A stretch of 64,000 bases of DNA from the NCBI RefSeq assembly GCF_024436055.1, contig NZ_JANFNH010000007.1, positions 101,082-165,081 of the forward strand. The letters run 5' to 3'. Positions 34,270-43,482 of the stretch are shown here, piece after piece (the first letter of the stretch is position 1; each line of letters begins with the position of its first letter). This DNA comes from Streptantibioticus rubrisoli (GTDB lineage Bacteria > Actinomycetota > Actinomycetes > Streptomycetales > Streptomycetaceae). A program made the position numbers and the translations under genes. Under the pieces are notes generated by a model, which was not told the origin of the DNA, did not search any database, and saw only the letters and a program-made list of their open reading frames with translations.

Positions 34270-35934
34270 TCAGCCGTTGCCGGTCAACCGGTTCGCTTTG
34301 TGGCCGACGTTGGAGACCCAGTGCCAGGCGGAGCTGATCCAGCTGGACGTGGCCTCGTACCAGCTCTGCCCCTTGGCGATCCACTCCGGAACCGGCGTGA
34401 AGTTCCACACCAGTACGGCGATCACCACCAGGATGAAGACCATGAACAGGCAGCCCTTGAGGCAGCCCAGTCCCGGGATCCGCATCGGGGTGCGCGGACG
34501 CGGCTCGCGGCGCGGCGCCGGTTCGCGCTCCGGGCGGCGCTGCGGCTCGTAGCGCTGCGGCTGCGGTTCGTAGCGCGGCGGGGGCTCCTGGTAGCGCGGC
34601 TGCCGAGGGGGCTGCTGCGGCGGCGCGGCGGGCTGGCGGCGCGGGCGGCGGCGCAGCGGGTCCTGGCTGGGGTCGAGGTACTGCAGCTCGGTCTGCTCGT
34701 TGCGGCTTCTGGCGGCGTTGAGCTGGGACTCCCACGGGTGCGGCCCCTGGGGCTGCTGCGCCTGGGAGGCGGAGCCCGCGTCCGGCAGCGGCGGCATCAC
34801 TCTGGTTTTGTCGCCGCTGACGGTGGGCGCGGAGTGCGGCAGCACGCTGGTCGCGCCGTTGGGGTCGTACTGCTGCCCGTACTGGCCGTTCTGCCCGTAG
34901 GAGGCGGCGGCGCCGGTGGGCAGCACCTGCGTGGGGTCGGCGGCACCGGCCGGTTGCTGGGCGCTGCCCGTGCCGGGCACCTGGGCCGGGGCCGGGTCGG
35001 GGGCGAGTAGCGCCGCCACGCCCAGCGCGGCCTCGGCCGCCGCCGGTGTGGCGTGCACGCCGATGCCCTGGCCGACGACGCGCAGCGCACGGGCCAGGTT
35101 CTCGGCGCTGGGGCGCTCGTCCGGGTTCTTGCGCAGACAGCGCTCGATCACCGTCCACAGCGGCTCCGGCACGGTCGAGGGGCGGCGCGGCTCCTCGCTC
35201 AGGTGCTGGTGCAGCACCTCGAGCGCGCTCTCGCCACGGAACGGCGGACGCCCGGTGACCAGCTCGTACATCAAGATGCCCGCGCCGTAGATGTCCACCG
35301 CCGAGGTCTGCGGCTTGCCCTCGGCGGACTCCGGCGCCACATACGCGGGCGTACCGACGAATTCATGCGTGCGGGTGACGCCCGGGGAGTCGGCGAGCCG
35401 CGCGATGCCGAAGTCGGTGAGCATCGGTTGCATCGAGCCGTCCGCGCTGCTGGCCAGCAGGACGTTGGCGGGCTTCAGGTCGCGGTGCACCACCCCGTCG
35501 GCGTGGCTGGCGGCGAGCGCGTCGGCGATGCCCGCGGTCAGCAGCGCGGCGCCCATCGGGCTGAACGGCCCGTTCTCCTGGACGTAGCGGTGCAGGTCAG
35601 GACCGTTGACCAGGTCCATCACCAGGGCCAGCAGTTCGCCCTCGACCACCAGGTCGCGGGTGCGCACGATGTTGGGATGGGTCAGCCGCAGCAGGACAGA
35701 GCGCTCCCGCAGGAAGCGCATCACCACGTCCGGATCGCTGGCCAACTCCTCCTTGAGGACCTTGATCGCCACGGCCTCCCCGGCCTGCGACGCCGTGCCC
35801 TCCACGGGATCGGCCGCCTCACGCACCCGGCCGCGCCAGACGGTGCCCGTGGCCCCCCGCCCGAGCGGCTCCTCTAGCAGGTACTTGCTGCCTACCGGCC
35901 GCACGTTCATGCGCTCCCAGATCGTGGTCGACAT
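34270..35934 (-). CDS. pkaA: Membrane Ser/Thr protein kinase
   Basis: This gene encodes a 554-residue Hanks-type kinase. Kinase motifs are LGRGATGTVWRG, EAVAIKVLKEEL, HRDLKPANVLL, DFGIARLADSPGVTRTHEFVGTPAYVAPE (activation loop with several Thr/Ser) and DIYGAGILMYEL. A Pro/Gln/Arg-rich linker (about residues 310-480) precedes a single C-terminal helix (GCLFMVFILVVIAVLVW). A ~45-residue Trp-rich outer tail follows. The start at 35934 (MSTTIWERM) has AAGGG very near; the ATG eight codons later (MNVRPVGSKYL) has GGGAG and is a fair alternative. It is divergent from the FHA-FtsK gene. Confidence 0.92.
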   Translation of the reverse strand: MSTTIWERMNVRPVGSKYLLEEPLGRGATGTVWRGRVREAADPVEGTASQAGEAVAIKVLKEELASDPDVVMRFLRERSVLLRLTHPNIVRTRDLVVEGELLALVMDLVNGPDLHRYVQENGPFSPMGAALLTAGIADALAASHADGVVHRDLKPANVLLASSADGSMQPMLTDFGIARLADSPGVTRTHEFVGTPAYVAPESAEGKPQTSAVDIYGAGILMYELVTGRPPFRGESALEVLHQHLSEEPRRPSTVPEPLWTVIERCLRKNPDERPSAENLARALRVVGQGIGVHATPAAAEAALGVAALLAPDPAPAQVPGTGSAQQPAGAADPTQVLPTGAAASYGQNGQYGQQYDPNGATSVLPHSAPTVSGDKTRVMPPLPDAGSASQAQQPQGPHPWESQLNAARSRNEQTELQYLDPSQDPLRRRPRRQPAAPPQQPPRQPRYQEPPPRYEPQPQRYEPQRRPEREPAPRREPRPRTPMRIPGLGCLKGCLFMVFILVVIAVLVWNFTPVPEWIAKGQSWYEATSSWISSAWHWVSNVGHKANRLTGNG

Positions 35935-36364
35935 CCCTTGCCGGGCCCGCCCGCCCGCGCCCCGCGCTGAGCGGAGACCGAGCGCCGTGGCGTCGATGGC
36001 CCGTTCGCCCACTGTAGTGCCGCGCCGTCGTACCGACCGGTTGGTGCTCTGTGGAACGGACGGCGTGACGGTCGTGACATGGGGCTTCTGGCTAGGACGC
36101 GACGGACCGGCGATCGGTTGCCCGACGCCGGGCACCGTTAGGTGAACGTCCCGGACCGCATCCGCGTTCACCACGGGACGGAACTTTCGGTCCCGGCAGT
36201 GATCGAAATCCATCCGAAACACGTCGATCGCCGACCGTTCAAGATCGTTATGCGGGCCGCCGGGGGCGGAGTGTCAGCGGCAGGTGGGAGGATGCCTCCC
36301 GTACGACGCGGTGGGGGACGGCGCCCCTGCCGGGCTTCTCGGGTGAGAAGGGACGCGGACGACG
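35935..36364. other. Divergent promoter region between pkaA and FHA-FtsK genes
   Basis: This 430-base stretch separates two head-to-head genes. It has a C/G-alternating segment without clear operators. No gene-like frame with a ribosome site is seen. The region 36160-36250 is relatively AT-richer and likely contains the plus-strand promoter. Confidence 0.35.
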
Positions 36365-39300
36365 ATGCAGATCCGGCTGACCGTCCTGGGGCCGCGCGGC
36401 GGCCGTGCCTGTGACGTGCTCGTGACCGCTCCGGCGGACACGGCGCTCGGCACGGTGGCGGGCGCGCTCGCGGCCAGTGTCGGATCCGGGCAGCCGGTGC
36501 GCTCGTCCGGCTCCGCGGTGGCCCTGTACGCGGGTGCGCAGCGGCTCGATCCGCAGAGCGCGCGGCTGGGTGTGCCCCCGCTGGTGGACGGCGCGGTGCT
36601 GTCGGTGCACACGGCGGCCGAGCCGGAGCACGACGATCCGCAGGCCGCCGCCCGGCTGCAGGTGATCGGCGGCCCCGACGCGGGCGGGGTGCACCTGCTG
36701 CACGGCGGCCGGGTGCGGATCGGCAGATCGCTGGAGGCCGACGTACCGATCGACGACCCGGACGTCTCCCGGCTGCACTGCGCGGTCACGGTCGATCCCG
36801 GCGGCCAGGTCACGGTCGCCGACCTGGGCTCCACCAACGGCACCCGGGTCGACGGCCGCCCGGTGGACGAGCGCCCGATACCCCTGCCGCCCGGCGCGCT
36901 GCTGCGGATCGGCGAGTCCACGCTCCGGCTGGATCCGGCCGACGGGCCGGGCGCGGGCCTGGCCGTGGTGCCCGACAACGAGGGGCACCTCCAGGTGGTG
37001 CTGCCGTCTGCCACGGGGTACGGGACGGGGTCCTACGCACGGGTGCCCGCGCCCCGGGGCCCGCTGGGCGGCCCCGGTTCCGGTCCGGCGGCGCCGGACG
37101 GCGCGCTCGAAGCCACTCAACGGCCCGCGCCCGCAGGCCAGTTCACGGCGGCGGACGGTGACGGCGGCGCCGACTCCCCGGAAACCGGGGCGGCCCGGCC
37201 GCCCGCCGCCGTACCCGCCCCCGACGCCCGCACCACACACGCCACCGGCACCAGCCGGGTCCCCGGCGCCCCGGCGCACCCCCCGGCCCCGGACACCGCA
37301 CCCGCCGCCCCCGCAGAGCCCGAGCCCGCGGGGGACACCCCCACCTCCCGTGCCGCCACCCGTGACCGTCTGGCGGCCGTGGCGCGGGACGCGGTGACGC
37401 TGGCCGGACGAGGCGGCGTGTTCGGCGAGGCGGCGCCCGCGCGCGGCGGGCTGTCCGGAGCCATAGGGGCGCTGGCCCGACGGCTCGCCCAAGGCCGCAC
37501 AGCCGGGCGCGGCGACCGCGACCGCTCCGGCCAGGCCCGGCTGGCCGCCGCGGCCGAGGCGCTACGCGAGCGCGCGCCCGACCCGGCCAGCGTGCTGGTG
37601 ACCGCGCTGGGCCCTGGACCACGGCTGTGGGAGCGCGGCTGCGACCACCCGGACGCGCTGGCGATCCGGCTGGGCAGTACCGATCTGCCCACCCCCGAAG
37701 GGCTGCTTCCGTCGGTGCCCGTCACCGTCGACCTGCGCGGTGCGGGCTCGCTGGGGATCGTAGGACCCCGGCCGCGGCTGAGCGGTCTGGCCCGCTCGGT
37801 GGTGGCCCAGTTGTGCGCGCTGCACTCTCCCGCCACCCTCGAACTGGTGCTGATCAGCGCGGACCGCTCCCGGGGTGCGGATCAGCGAGCCGACGAGTGG
37901 TCCTGGCTGAACTGGCTGCCGCATCTGCGTCCGGCGCACGGCCAGGACTGCCGCCTGCTGCTCGCGTTCGACCGCGAGCAGGCCGAGGCGCGCACCGCCG
38001 AGCTGGCCCGGCGGCTGGACGAGGGGCCGCTGGGCACCGGCTGGCCCTCGGCGGAGCCGGAGACGGTGGCAGCGCTGGCCGCCGAGCGCTCCGGTCCGTA
38101 CACCGTCGTGGTGGTGGACGCGGACCCCGGTTCCGCCGCGCTGCGCGAGTCGGTGGCACGACTGGCGCAGGCCGGTCCGGCGGCCGGGATCCATCTGGTG
38201 TGCCTGGCCGAGTCGGCGGACCGGCTGGCGGCCCGGTGCGGTGCGCTCGCCCAGTTGGCGGGCGATGTGGCGACGACCCTGACACTCACCCCGGACGGCC
38301 CGGCGCACGCGGTGGTCGACGCGGTCTCGCACGCCTGGGCGGAGCGGTTCGGGCGGGCGCTGGCGCCGCTGCGGGAGGCGGACGGCATGGGGCGCCGGGC
38401 GCGTAGCGCGCTGCCGGAAACCGCCCGGCTGCTCGACCAGTTGGACCTCGCGCTGGCCACCCCGTCGAAGATCTCGGCGCGCTGGACGGACGAACCGGCC
38501 GCGCCGCGCGCCGCGTTGGGGGTCGGGCCGGAGGGCACGGTCGCCGTGGACCTGGCCGCCGAGGGGCCGCACCTGCTGGTCGGCGGCGCCCCGGGCGCGG
38601 GCAAGACCGAGCTGCTGCGCTCTACGGCGGCGGCGCTGGCTGCCGCGGCCCGGCCGGACCAGTTGGCGCTGGTGCTGGTCGACGGCGCGCCGGAACGCGG
38701 CGAGGGGCTACGGGTCTGTACGGACCTGCCGCATGTCTCGACGTATCTGGCCGCCTCTGATCCATCCCGTATGCGGGAGTTCGCCCAGGCACTGACGGCG
38801 GAGCTGAAGCGCCGCGAGGAGCTGCTGGACGGCGAGTCCTTCGACTCCTGGCACGCCGCGCGCCGGTTCGCGCAGCGGTTGGCCGCGCCCGGCCCCGACG
38901 CGGAGGGGGCCGAACGGCCCTCGGCCGAGGGTGCGGTGAAGCTGTGCAGCAGGGCCGCGGAGCTGCCCCGGCTGGTGGTGATGGTGGACGACTTCGACGC
39001 GCTGACCGCTCCCGCGCTGGGCAGCCCGGGCCGCCCGGCGGCGGGGTCGGTGGTGCGGGCGGTGGAGTCACTGGCCCGGGCCGGGGCGCGGCTTGGGGTT
39101 CACCTGGTGGTGTCCACCGGGCGGCCGGAGCGGACGGCCGGTACCGAGGCGGATGACCGTGCGCGGCTGCGGATCGCGTTGCGGACCGAGGATCCGGAGT
39201 CGGCGGTGTTGCTGGTGCACGTGGAAGAGCCTGCGGCTCTGGGCGAACAGCAGCCAGGACGGGGGTACTTGAGGCGGCCCGACGGCGCGGTCACGCCGTT

Positions 39301-39511
39301 CCAGGCGGGACGGGTGAGCGGGCGGATTCCGCGTACGGCCACGCTGCGGCCTACGGTCGTACCGGTGGAGTGGGAGCGGATGGGGGATCCGCCGACCCGG
39401 CGGCCGGTTCGCGAACTCGGTAACGGGCCCACGGACTTGGCCTTGCTCGCCAGCGCTCTGCAGCGGGCGGCGGAATCGGTTGGCACTGATTCGCCGGTGC
39501 CGTTGCTCTGA
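36365..39511 (+). CDS. FHA-domain FtsK/SpoIIIE-type ATPase (EssC/EccC-like)
   Basis: This gene encodes a 1048-residue protein. Residues 1-95 resemble the ubiquitin-like fold of EssC/EccD proteins (IRLTVLGPRGGRACDVLV). Residues 100-190 are an FHA phosphothreonine-binding domain (VRIGRS, VSRLHCAV, LGSTNGTRVDG). A disordered Pro/Ala linker follows. A first FtsK-like module (about 430-680) has a degenerate P-loop (GIVGPRPRLSG, around 463), so it should not bind ATP normally. A second module has an intact Walker A (VGGAPGAGKTELL, about 740-748) and Walker B (VVMVDDFDAL, about 871). It is shorter than typical EssC (~1480). The FHA domain next to two Ser/Thr kinases suggests phospho-control. Confidence 0.88.
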   Translation: MQIRLTVLGPRGGRACDVLVTAPADTALGTVAGALAASVGSGQPVRSSGSAVALYAGAQRLDPQSARLGVPPLVDGAVLSVHTAAEPEHDDPQAAARLQVIGGPDAGGVHLLHGGRVRIGRSLEADVPIDDPDVSRLHCAVTVDPGGQVTVADLGSTNGTRVDGRPVDERPIPLPPGALLRIGESTLRLDPADGPGAGLAVVPDNEGHLQVVLPSATGYGTGSYARVPAPRGPLGGPGSGPAAPDGALEATQRPAPAGQFTAADGDGGADSPETGAARPPAAVPAPDARTTHATGTSRVPGAPAHPPAPDTAPAAPAEPEPAGDTPTSRAATRDRLAAVARDAVTLAGRGGVFGEAAPARGGLSGAIGALARRLAQGRTAGRGDRDRSGQARLAAAAEALRERAPDPASVLVTALGPGPRLWERGCDHPDALAIRLGSTDLPTPEGLLPSVPVTVDLRGAGSLGIVGPRPRLSGLARSVVAQLCALHSPATLELVLISADRSRGADQRADEWSWLNWLPHLRPAHGQDCRLLLAFDREQAEARTAELARRLDEGPLGTGWPSAEPETVAALAAERSGPYTVVVVDADPGSAALRESVARLAQAGPAAGIHLVCLAESADRLAARCGALAQLAGDVATTLTLTPDGPAHAVVDAVSHAWAERFGRALAPLREADGMGRRARSALPETARLLDQLDLALATPSKISARWTDEPAAPRAALGVGPEGTVAVDLAAEGPHLLVGGAPGAGKTELLRSTAAALAAAARPDQLALVLVDGAPERGEGLRVCTDLPHVSTYLAASDPSRMREFAQALTAELKRREELLDGESFDSWHAARRFAQRLAAPGPDAEGAERPSAEGAVKLCSRAAELPRLVVMVDDFDALTAPALGSPGRPAAGSVVRAVESLARAGARLGVHLVVSTGRPERTAGTEADDRARLRIALRTEDPESAVLLVHVEEPAALGEQQPGRGYLRRPDGAVTPFQAGRVSGRIPRTATLRPTVVPVEWERMGDPPTRRPVRELGNGPTDLALLASALQRAAESVGTDSPVPLL

Positions 39512-39765
39512 CGGTGCGCGGCCCTTCTTCTGCGGTGCGCTGCGGTTCTTCTGCGGTGCTGCTGTGGTCCTGCGGTGGGTTGTGGCTGGTCTGGTTTTTC
39601 TCCGCCCCTCCGCCCTTTGCTAGGCCGCCAATTGCCTTTCCTACGTGAGAGATTGACGTCACATCATGGTCACGATCGGTCGCTCAGGAGCGTAGGCGGC
39701 CTTGCGGGGGGCGGGGGGCGGGCGTACGACTGTCGAACGGTTCCGGCAGGCAGGGGGAGGGGCAG

Positions 39766-41127
39766 ATGCGTACCTCGCGCACGGCTCATGCCGCGCTCGC
39801 CATGACGGCGGTGGCCGCACTCATACTCGGCGCGGCAGGCTGCGGCAGCGGCAGCGGCAAGAGCGACAACGGCGGTCAGTCACCGGGCGGCCAGTCCTCC
39901 GTGAAGCTGCCGGATCTCCACGGTCAGCACCTGGAACTGGCGGCGGTGTGGACCGGCCCGGAACAGCAGAACATGGAGAAGGTACTCGCCGAGTTCGAGA
40001 AGCGCACCGGCGCCAAGGTCACCTTCACCCCGACCGGAGACAGCGAGTCCACCTTCCTGGGCACGAAGATCGAGGGCGGCCAGCCGCCGGACGTCGCGCT
40101 GCTCGCCCAGCCCGGTGTGCTGGACCAGTTCGCGCAGAAGGGCTGGATCAAACCGGTCGGCGCCGGTGTCCAAGCACAACTCACCGCCAACTACTCGCAA
40201 GGCTGGCAGAAGTTGGGCGCGTACAACGGCAAGCAGTACGGGGTGCCGTTCAAGGCCGCCAACAAATCGCTGATCTGGTACAACACCGCCGCCTTCCAGG
40301 CGGCGGGCGTCAGCGTGCCGAAGACCTGGGCGGATTTCCTCAAGACCGCGCAGACGATATCCGATTCCGGCGTCCCGCCGGTCTCGGTGGGCGGTGCGGA
40401 CGGCTGGCCGCTGACCGACTGGTTCGAGAACGTCTATCTGAGCCAGGAGGGCCCGCAGAAGTACGACCAGTTGGCCCAGCACAGGATCAAGTGGACCGAC
40501 CCCTCGGTGAAGGACGCCCTGACCACCCTGGCCCAGCTTTTCGGTAAGGACCAGTTGCTCGCGGGCGGCCATAAGGGCGCCCTGCAAACGGACTTCCCGA
40601 AGTCGGTCGCCCAGACGTTCACCGGTAATCCGCCCGGTGCGGCGATGGTGTACGAGGGGGATTTCGTCGCCGGGTTCATCACCTCCGACACCAAGGCGAA
40701 GATCGGCACCGACGCCAAGGTCTTCCCGTACCCCGCGGTCGGCGGCGGCAAGCCGCCGGTGACCGTGGGCGCGGACATCGCGGTGGCGTTGAAGGACACC
40801 AAGGGCGCCCAGGCGCTGCTGACCTTCCTGGCGACACCGGACGCGGCGAGGATCTGGGCGCAGCAGGGCGGCTTCCTCTCCCCCGACAAGTCGCTCGACC
40901 TCTCGGTGTATCCGGACGATGTGACCCGGGGTATCGCCAAGGCACTGATCGATGCGGGGGACGACTTCCGCTTCGATATGTCCGACCAGGCCCCCGCGGC
41001 GTTCGGCGGCACCAAGGGCGAGGGCGAGTGGAAGGACCTCCAGGACTTCCTGGCCAACCCCGGCGATGTGGCGGGCGCCCAGAAGGCGCTGGAGGCCGAT
41101 GCCGCCAAGGCGTACGGAAACGGCTGA
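39766..41127 (+). CDS. ABC transporter solute-binding lipoprotein (sugar type)
   Basis: This gene encodes a 453-residue extracytoplasmic binding protein. The signal peptide ends in the lipobox LGAAGC (Cys near residue 26), followed by a Gly/Ser linker. The fold matches cluster B carbohydrate-binding proteins: FEKRTGAKVTFTPTGDSEST, QPPDVALLAQPGVLDQFA, YGVPFKAANKSLIWYN, AAGVSVPKTWADFL. It is the first gene of a binding protein-permease-permease operon, six bases before the next gene. The ligand is probably an oligosaccharide, but cannot be named. Confidence 0.93.
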   Translation: MRTSRTAHAALAMTAVAALILGAAGCGSGSGKSDNGGQSPGGQSSVKLPDLHGQHLELAAVWTGPEQQNMEKVLAEFEKRTGAKVTFTPTGDSESTFLGTKIEGGQPPDVALLAQPGVLDQFAQKGWIKPVGAGVQAQLTANYSQGWQKLGAYNGKQYGVPFKAANKSLIWYNTAAFQAAGVSVPKTWADFLKTAQTISDSGVPPVSVGGADGWPLTDWFENVYLSQEGPQKYDQLAQHRIKWTDPSVKDALTTLAQLFGKDQLLAGGHKGALQTDFPKSVAQTFTGNPPGAAMVYEGDFVAGFITSDTKAKIGTDAKVFPYPAVGGGKPPVTVGADIAVALKDTKGAQALLTFLATPDAARIWAQQGGFLSPDKSLDLSVYPDDVTRGIAKALIDAGDDFRFDMSDQAPAAFGGTKGEGEWKDLQDFLANPGDVAGAQKALEADAAKAYGNG

Positions 41128-41133
41128 CCGGCG

Positions 41134-42495
41134 ATGTCCGCCTCGATGGTCGCACCAGAAGCGGCCGGGCCCGGCACGCCGTCGACCGCAACACCCCGTG
41201 GGCACAGGGGCGTTGTGCGCACCAGGTTCTGGGTGGCGGCGCTGTTCCTGCTGCCCGCGCTGGTGCTGCTCGGTGCCCTGGTGGTCTATCCGATCGGCTA
41301 CTCGATCGTGCGCAGCCTCTATGACGCGCGCGGCTCCGGTTTCGTGGGGGTGCGCAACTACGGCACGGTCTTCTCCGATCCCGGGACGCTGACGGCGATC
41401 AAGAACAACGCGGTCTGGGTAGTGGTGGCGCCGTCGATCACCACCGCACTGGGGCTGATCTTCGCCGTGCTCACCGAACGGGTGCGCTGGGGAACGGCGT
41501 TCAAGCTGGTGGTCTTCATGCCGATGGCGATCTCCATGCTGGCGGCGGGGATCATCTTCCGGCTGGTCTACGAGCAGGACCCGAACCGGGGCGTGGCCAA
41601 CGCGGCGATCGCCGGGGTCCATGACGTGTTCTCGCCCAGCTCGGTGTACCCGGGCGCCCGACCGCGCCCCGGCGCCGATCTGTCGCCGAGCGCGGGCGGT
41701 TCGTACACCACCCGCTCCACGGCGCGCGCCGGAACCCCGGCGCTGCTGCCGCTGGTCGGCATCCCGGAGACGAATCTGCCGTCCACCGCCCAGCAGGCCG
41801 CGGCACCGCGCGGCGGCGGCAGCGGTGTCACCGGCACGGTGTGGCTGGACTTCCGGCCGGGCGGCGGCGGTCGGCCCGGTGTGATCGACCCCGGCGAGAA
41901 GGGGCTGAAGGGCGTCACCGTCCAGGCGGTCAGGGGCGGGCGCGTGGTGGCGTCCGCCAGGACCGCGGCCGACGGCACGTTCACCCTGCCCGCCACCGCG
42001 GCGGGCGCCCGGCTACGGCTGCCCGCCTCCAACTTCGCCGCCGGGTACGGCGGCGTCGACTGGCTCGGGCCCACGCTGGTGACGCCGTCGATCATCGGTG
42101 CCTATGTGTGGATGTGGGCGGGCTTCGCGATGGTGCTGATCGCGGCCGGGCTCGCCGGTGTGCCACGCGAGCTGCTGGAGGCCGCGCGGGTGGACGGCGC
42201 GGGCGAGTGGCAGATCTTCCGCCGGATCACCGTGCCGCTGCTGGCGCCGGTACTGGTCGTGGTGCTGGTCACGCTGATGATCAACGTCCTGAAGATCTTC
42301 GATCTGGTCTACATCATCGCGCCGGGAGCGACCCAGAACAACGCCATGGTGCTGGCCCTCAAGCTGTATCTGACCTCCTTCGGGGGCGGTGACGACCAGG
42401 GCGTGGGCAGCGCCATCTCCGTTCTGCTGCTGCTCCTCGTGTTGCCTGTGATGGTCTTCAACATCCGCCGGATCAGAAGGGAGCGCCGCCGGTGA
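41134..42495 (+). CDS. ABC sugar permease (MalF-type) with large extracytoplasmic insert
   Basis: This gene encodes a 453-residue inner-membrane permease, about 150 residues longer than usual. TM1-TM3 (FWVAALFLLPALVLLGALVV; VVVAPSITTALGLIFAVL; LVVFMPMAISMLAAGIIF) are followed by an inserted segment at about residues 150-310. The insert carries a b-sandwich-like unit (GTVWLDFRPGGGG...GEKGLKGVTVQAVRGG...TAADGTFTLPAT) reminiscent of CnaB/SdrD-B folds. TM4-TM6 and the ATPase-contact EAA loop (ELLEAARVDGAGEWQIFRRI) then follow. The insert sits between TM3 and TM4, the same place as the P2 domain of E. coli MalF. The stop overlaps the next gene's GTG by 4 bp. Confidence 0.92.
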   Translation: MSASMVAPEAAGPGTPSTATPRGHRGVVRTRFWVAALFLLPALVLLGALVVYPIGYSIVRSLYDARGSGFVGVRNYGTVFSDPGTLTAIKNNAVWVVVAPSITTALGLIFAVLTERVRWGTAFKLVVFMPMAISMLAAGIIFRLVYEQDPNRGVANAAIAGVHDVFSPSSVYPGARPRPGADLSPSAGGSYTTRSTARAGTPALLPLVGIPETNLPSTAQQAAAPRGGGSGVTGTVWLDFRPGGGGRPGVIDPGEKGLKGVTVQAVRGGRVVASARTAADGTFTLPATAAGARLRLPASNFAAGYGGVDWLGPTLVTPSIIGAYVWMWAGFAMVLIAAGLAGVPRELLEAARVDGAGEWQIFRRITVPLLAPVLVVVLVTLMINVLKIFDLVYIIAPGATQNNAMVLALKLYLTSFGGGDDQGVGSAISVLLLLLVLPVMVFNIRRIRRERRR

Positions 42496-43367
42496 CCACC
42501 GCCCCGGTACGCAGCGCAACCACCCTGGCGGCCCGGCTGGCCAGCCGGGCGGGCGGCGGTCTGCTGCGCGTCGCGCTGATCGTCATCGCCCTGTTCTGGC
42601 TGATGCCGACGGTCGGGTTGCTGCTGTCCTCGTTGCGCGGCAGCGCCGACATCGCCGCCTCCGGCTGGTGGCGGGTCCTCACCGCCCCTTCGCAGCTGAC
42701 CTTCGCCAACTTCCGCGCGCTGCTGGGCAACTCGGCCATCACCCACTCGCTGCTGAACACCCTCTACATCACCGTCCCGGCCACCGTGCTGGTGGTGGTG
42801 ATCGGCGCACTGGCCGGGTACGCGTTCGCCTGGCTGGACTTCCGGGGGCGTGACTGGTGGTTCCTGACCGTGGTCGGGCTGCTGGTGGTGCCGGTGCAGA
42901 TCGCGCTGATCCCGGTGGCCCGGCTCTTCGGCGACATCGGCATCTTCGGGTCGATCACCGGTGTGGTGCTGTTCCACACCGCGTTCGGCCTGCCGTTCGC
43001 GATCTTCCTGCTGCGGAACTTCTTCGCGGAGATCCCCCGGGAACTGCTGGAGGCGGCGCGGCTGGACGGGGCGGGGGAAGTGCGGATCTTCAGCACCGTG
43101 GTGCTGCCGCTGGGCGGCCCCGCCATCGCCTCGCTGGGCATCTTCCAGTTCCTGTGGGTGTGGAACGACATGCTGGTGGCGTTGATCTTCGCCAACAGCG
43201 ACTCGGCACCGATCACCGTGGCGCTGCAGCAGCAGGTGCGGCAGTTCGGCAACAACATCGACATCCTCGCCCCCGGCGCGTTCGTCTCCATGGTCATCCC
43301 CCTCGTGGTGTTCTTCGCCTTCCAGCGGCAGTTCGTCTCCGGCGTGATGGCGGGCGCGGTCAAGTAG
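42492..43367 (+). CDS. ABC sugar permease (MalG-type)
   Basis: This gene encodes a 291-residue permease with six transmembrane segments and the EAA loop ELLEAARLDGAGEVRIFSTVVLPL. It pairs with the MalF-type permease just upstream, with which it overlaps by GTGA. No ATP-binding subunit is encoded in the operon, so a shared ATPase such as MsiK, which serves many Streptomyces sugar importers, is the likely partner (inference). The N-terminal ~20 residues are a short cytoplasmic tail. Confidence 0.93.
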   Translation: MTTAPVRSATTLAARLASRAGGGLLRVALIVIALFWLMPTVGLLLSSLRGSADIAASGWWRVLTAPSQLTFANFRALLGNSAITHSLLNTLYITVPATVLVVVIGALAGYAFAWLDFRGRDWWFLTVVGLLVVPVQIALIPVARLFGDIGIFGSITGVVLFHTAFGLPFAIFLLRNFFAEIPRELLEAARLDGAGEVRIFSTVVLPLGGPAIASLGIFQFLWVWNDMLVALIFANSDSAPITVALQQQVRQFGNNIDILAPGAFVSMVIPLVVFFAFQRQFVSGVMAGAVK

Positions 43368-43482
43368 GCGCTGGGCGGCGGCGGTTGGCGCGGCGGTCCG
43401 GATCCGGGCCGCCGCGCCGAGTGCGGCGGGGGCCGTAACCGGGCAGGGACCTCAGCAGTTTCCTTCCTGGAAGGGATGTGCC

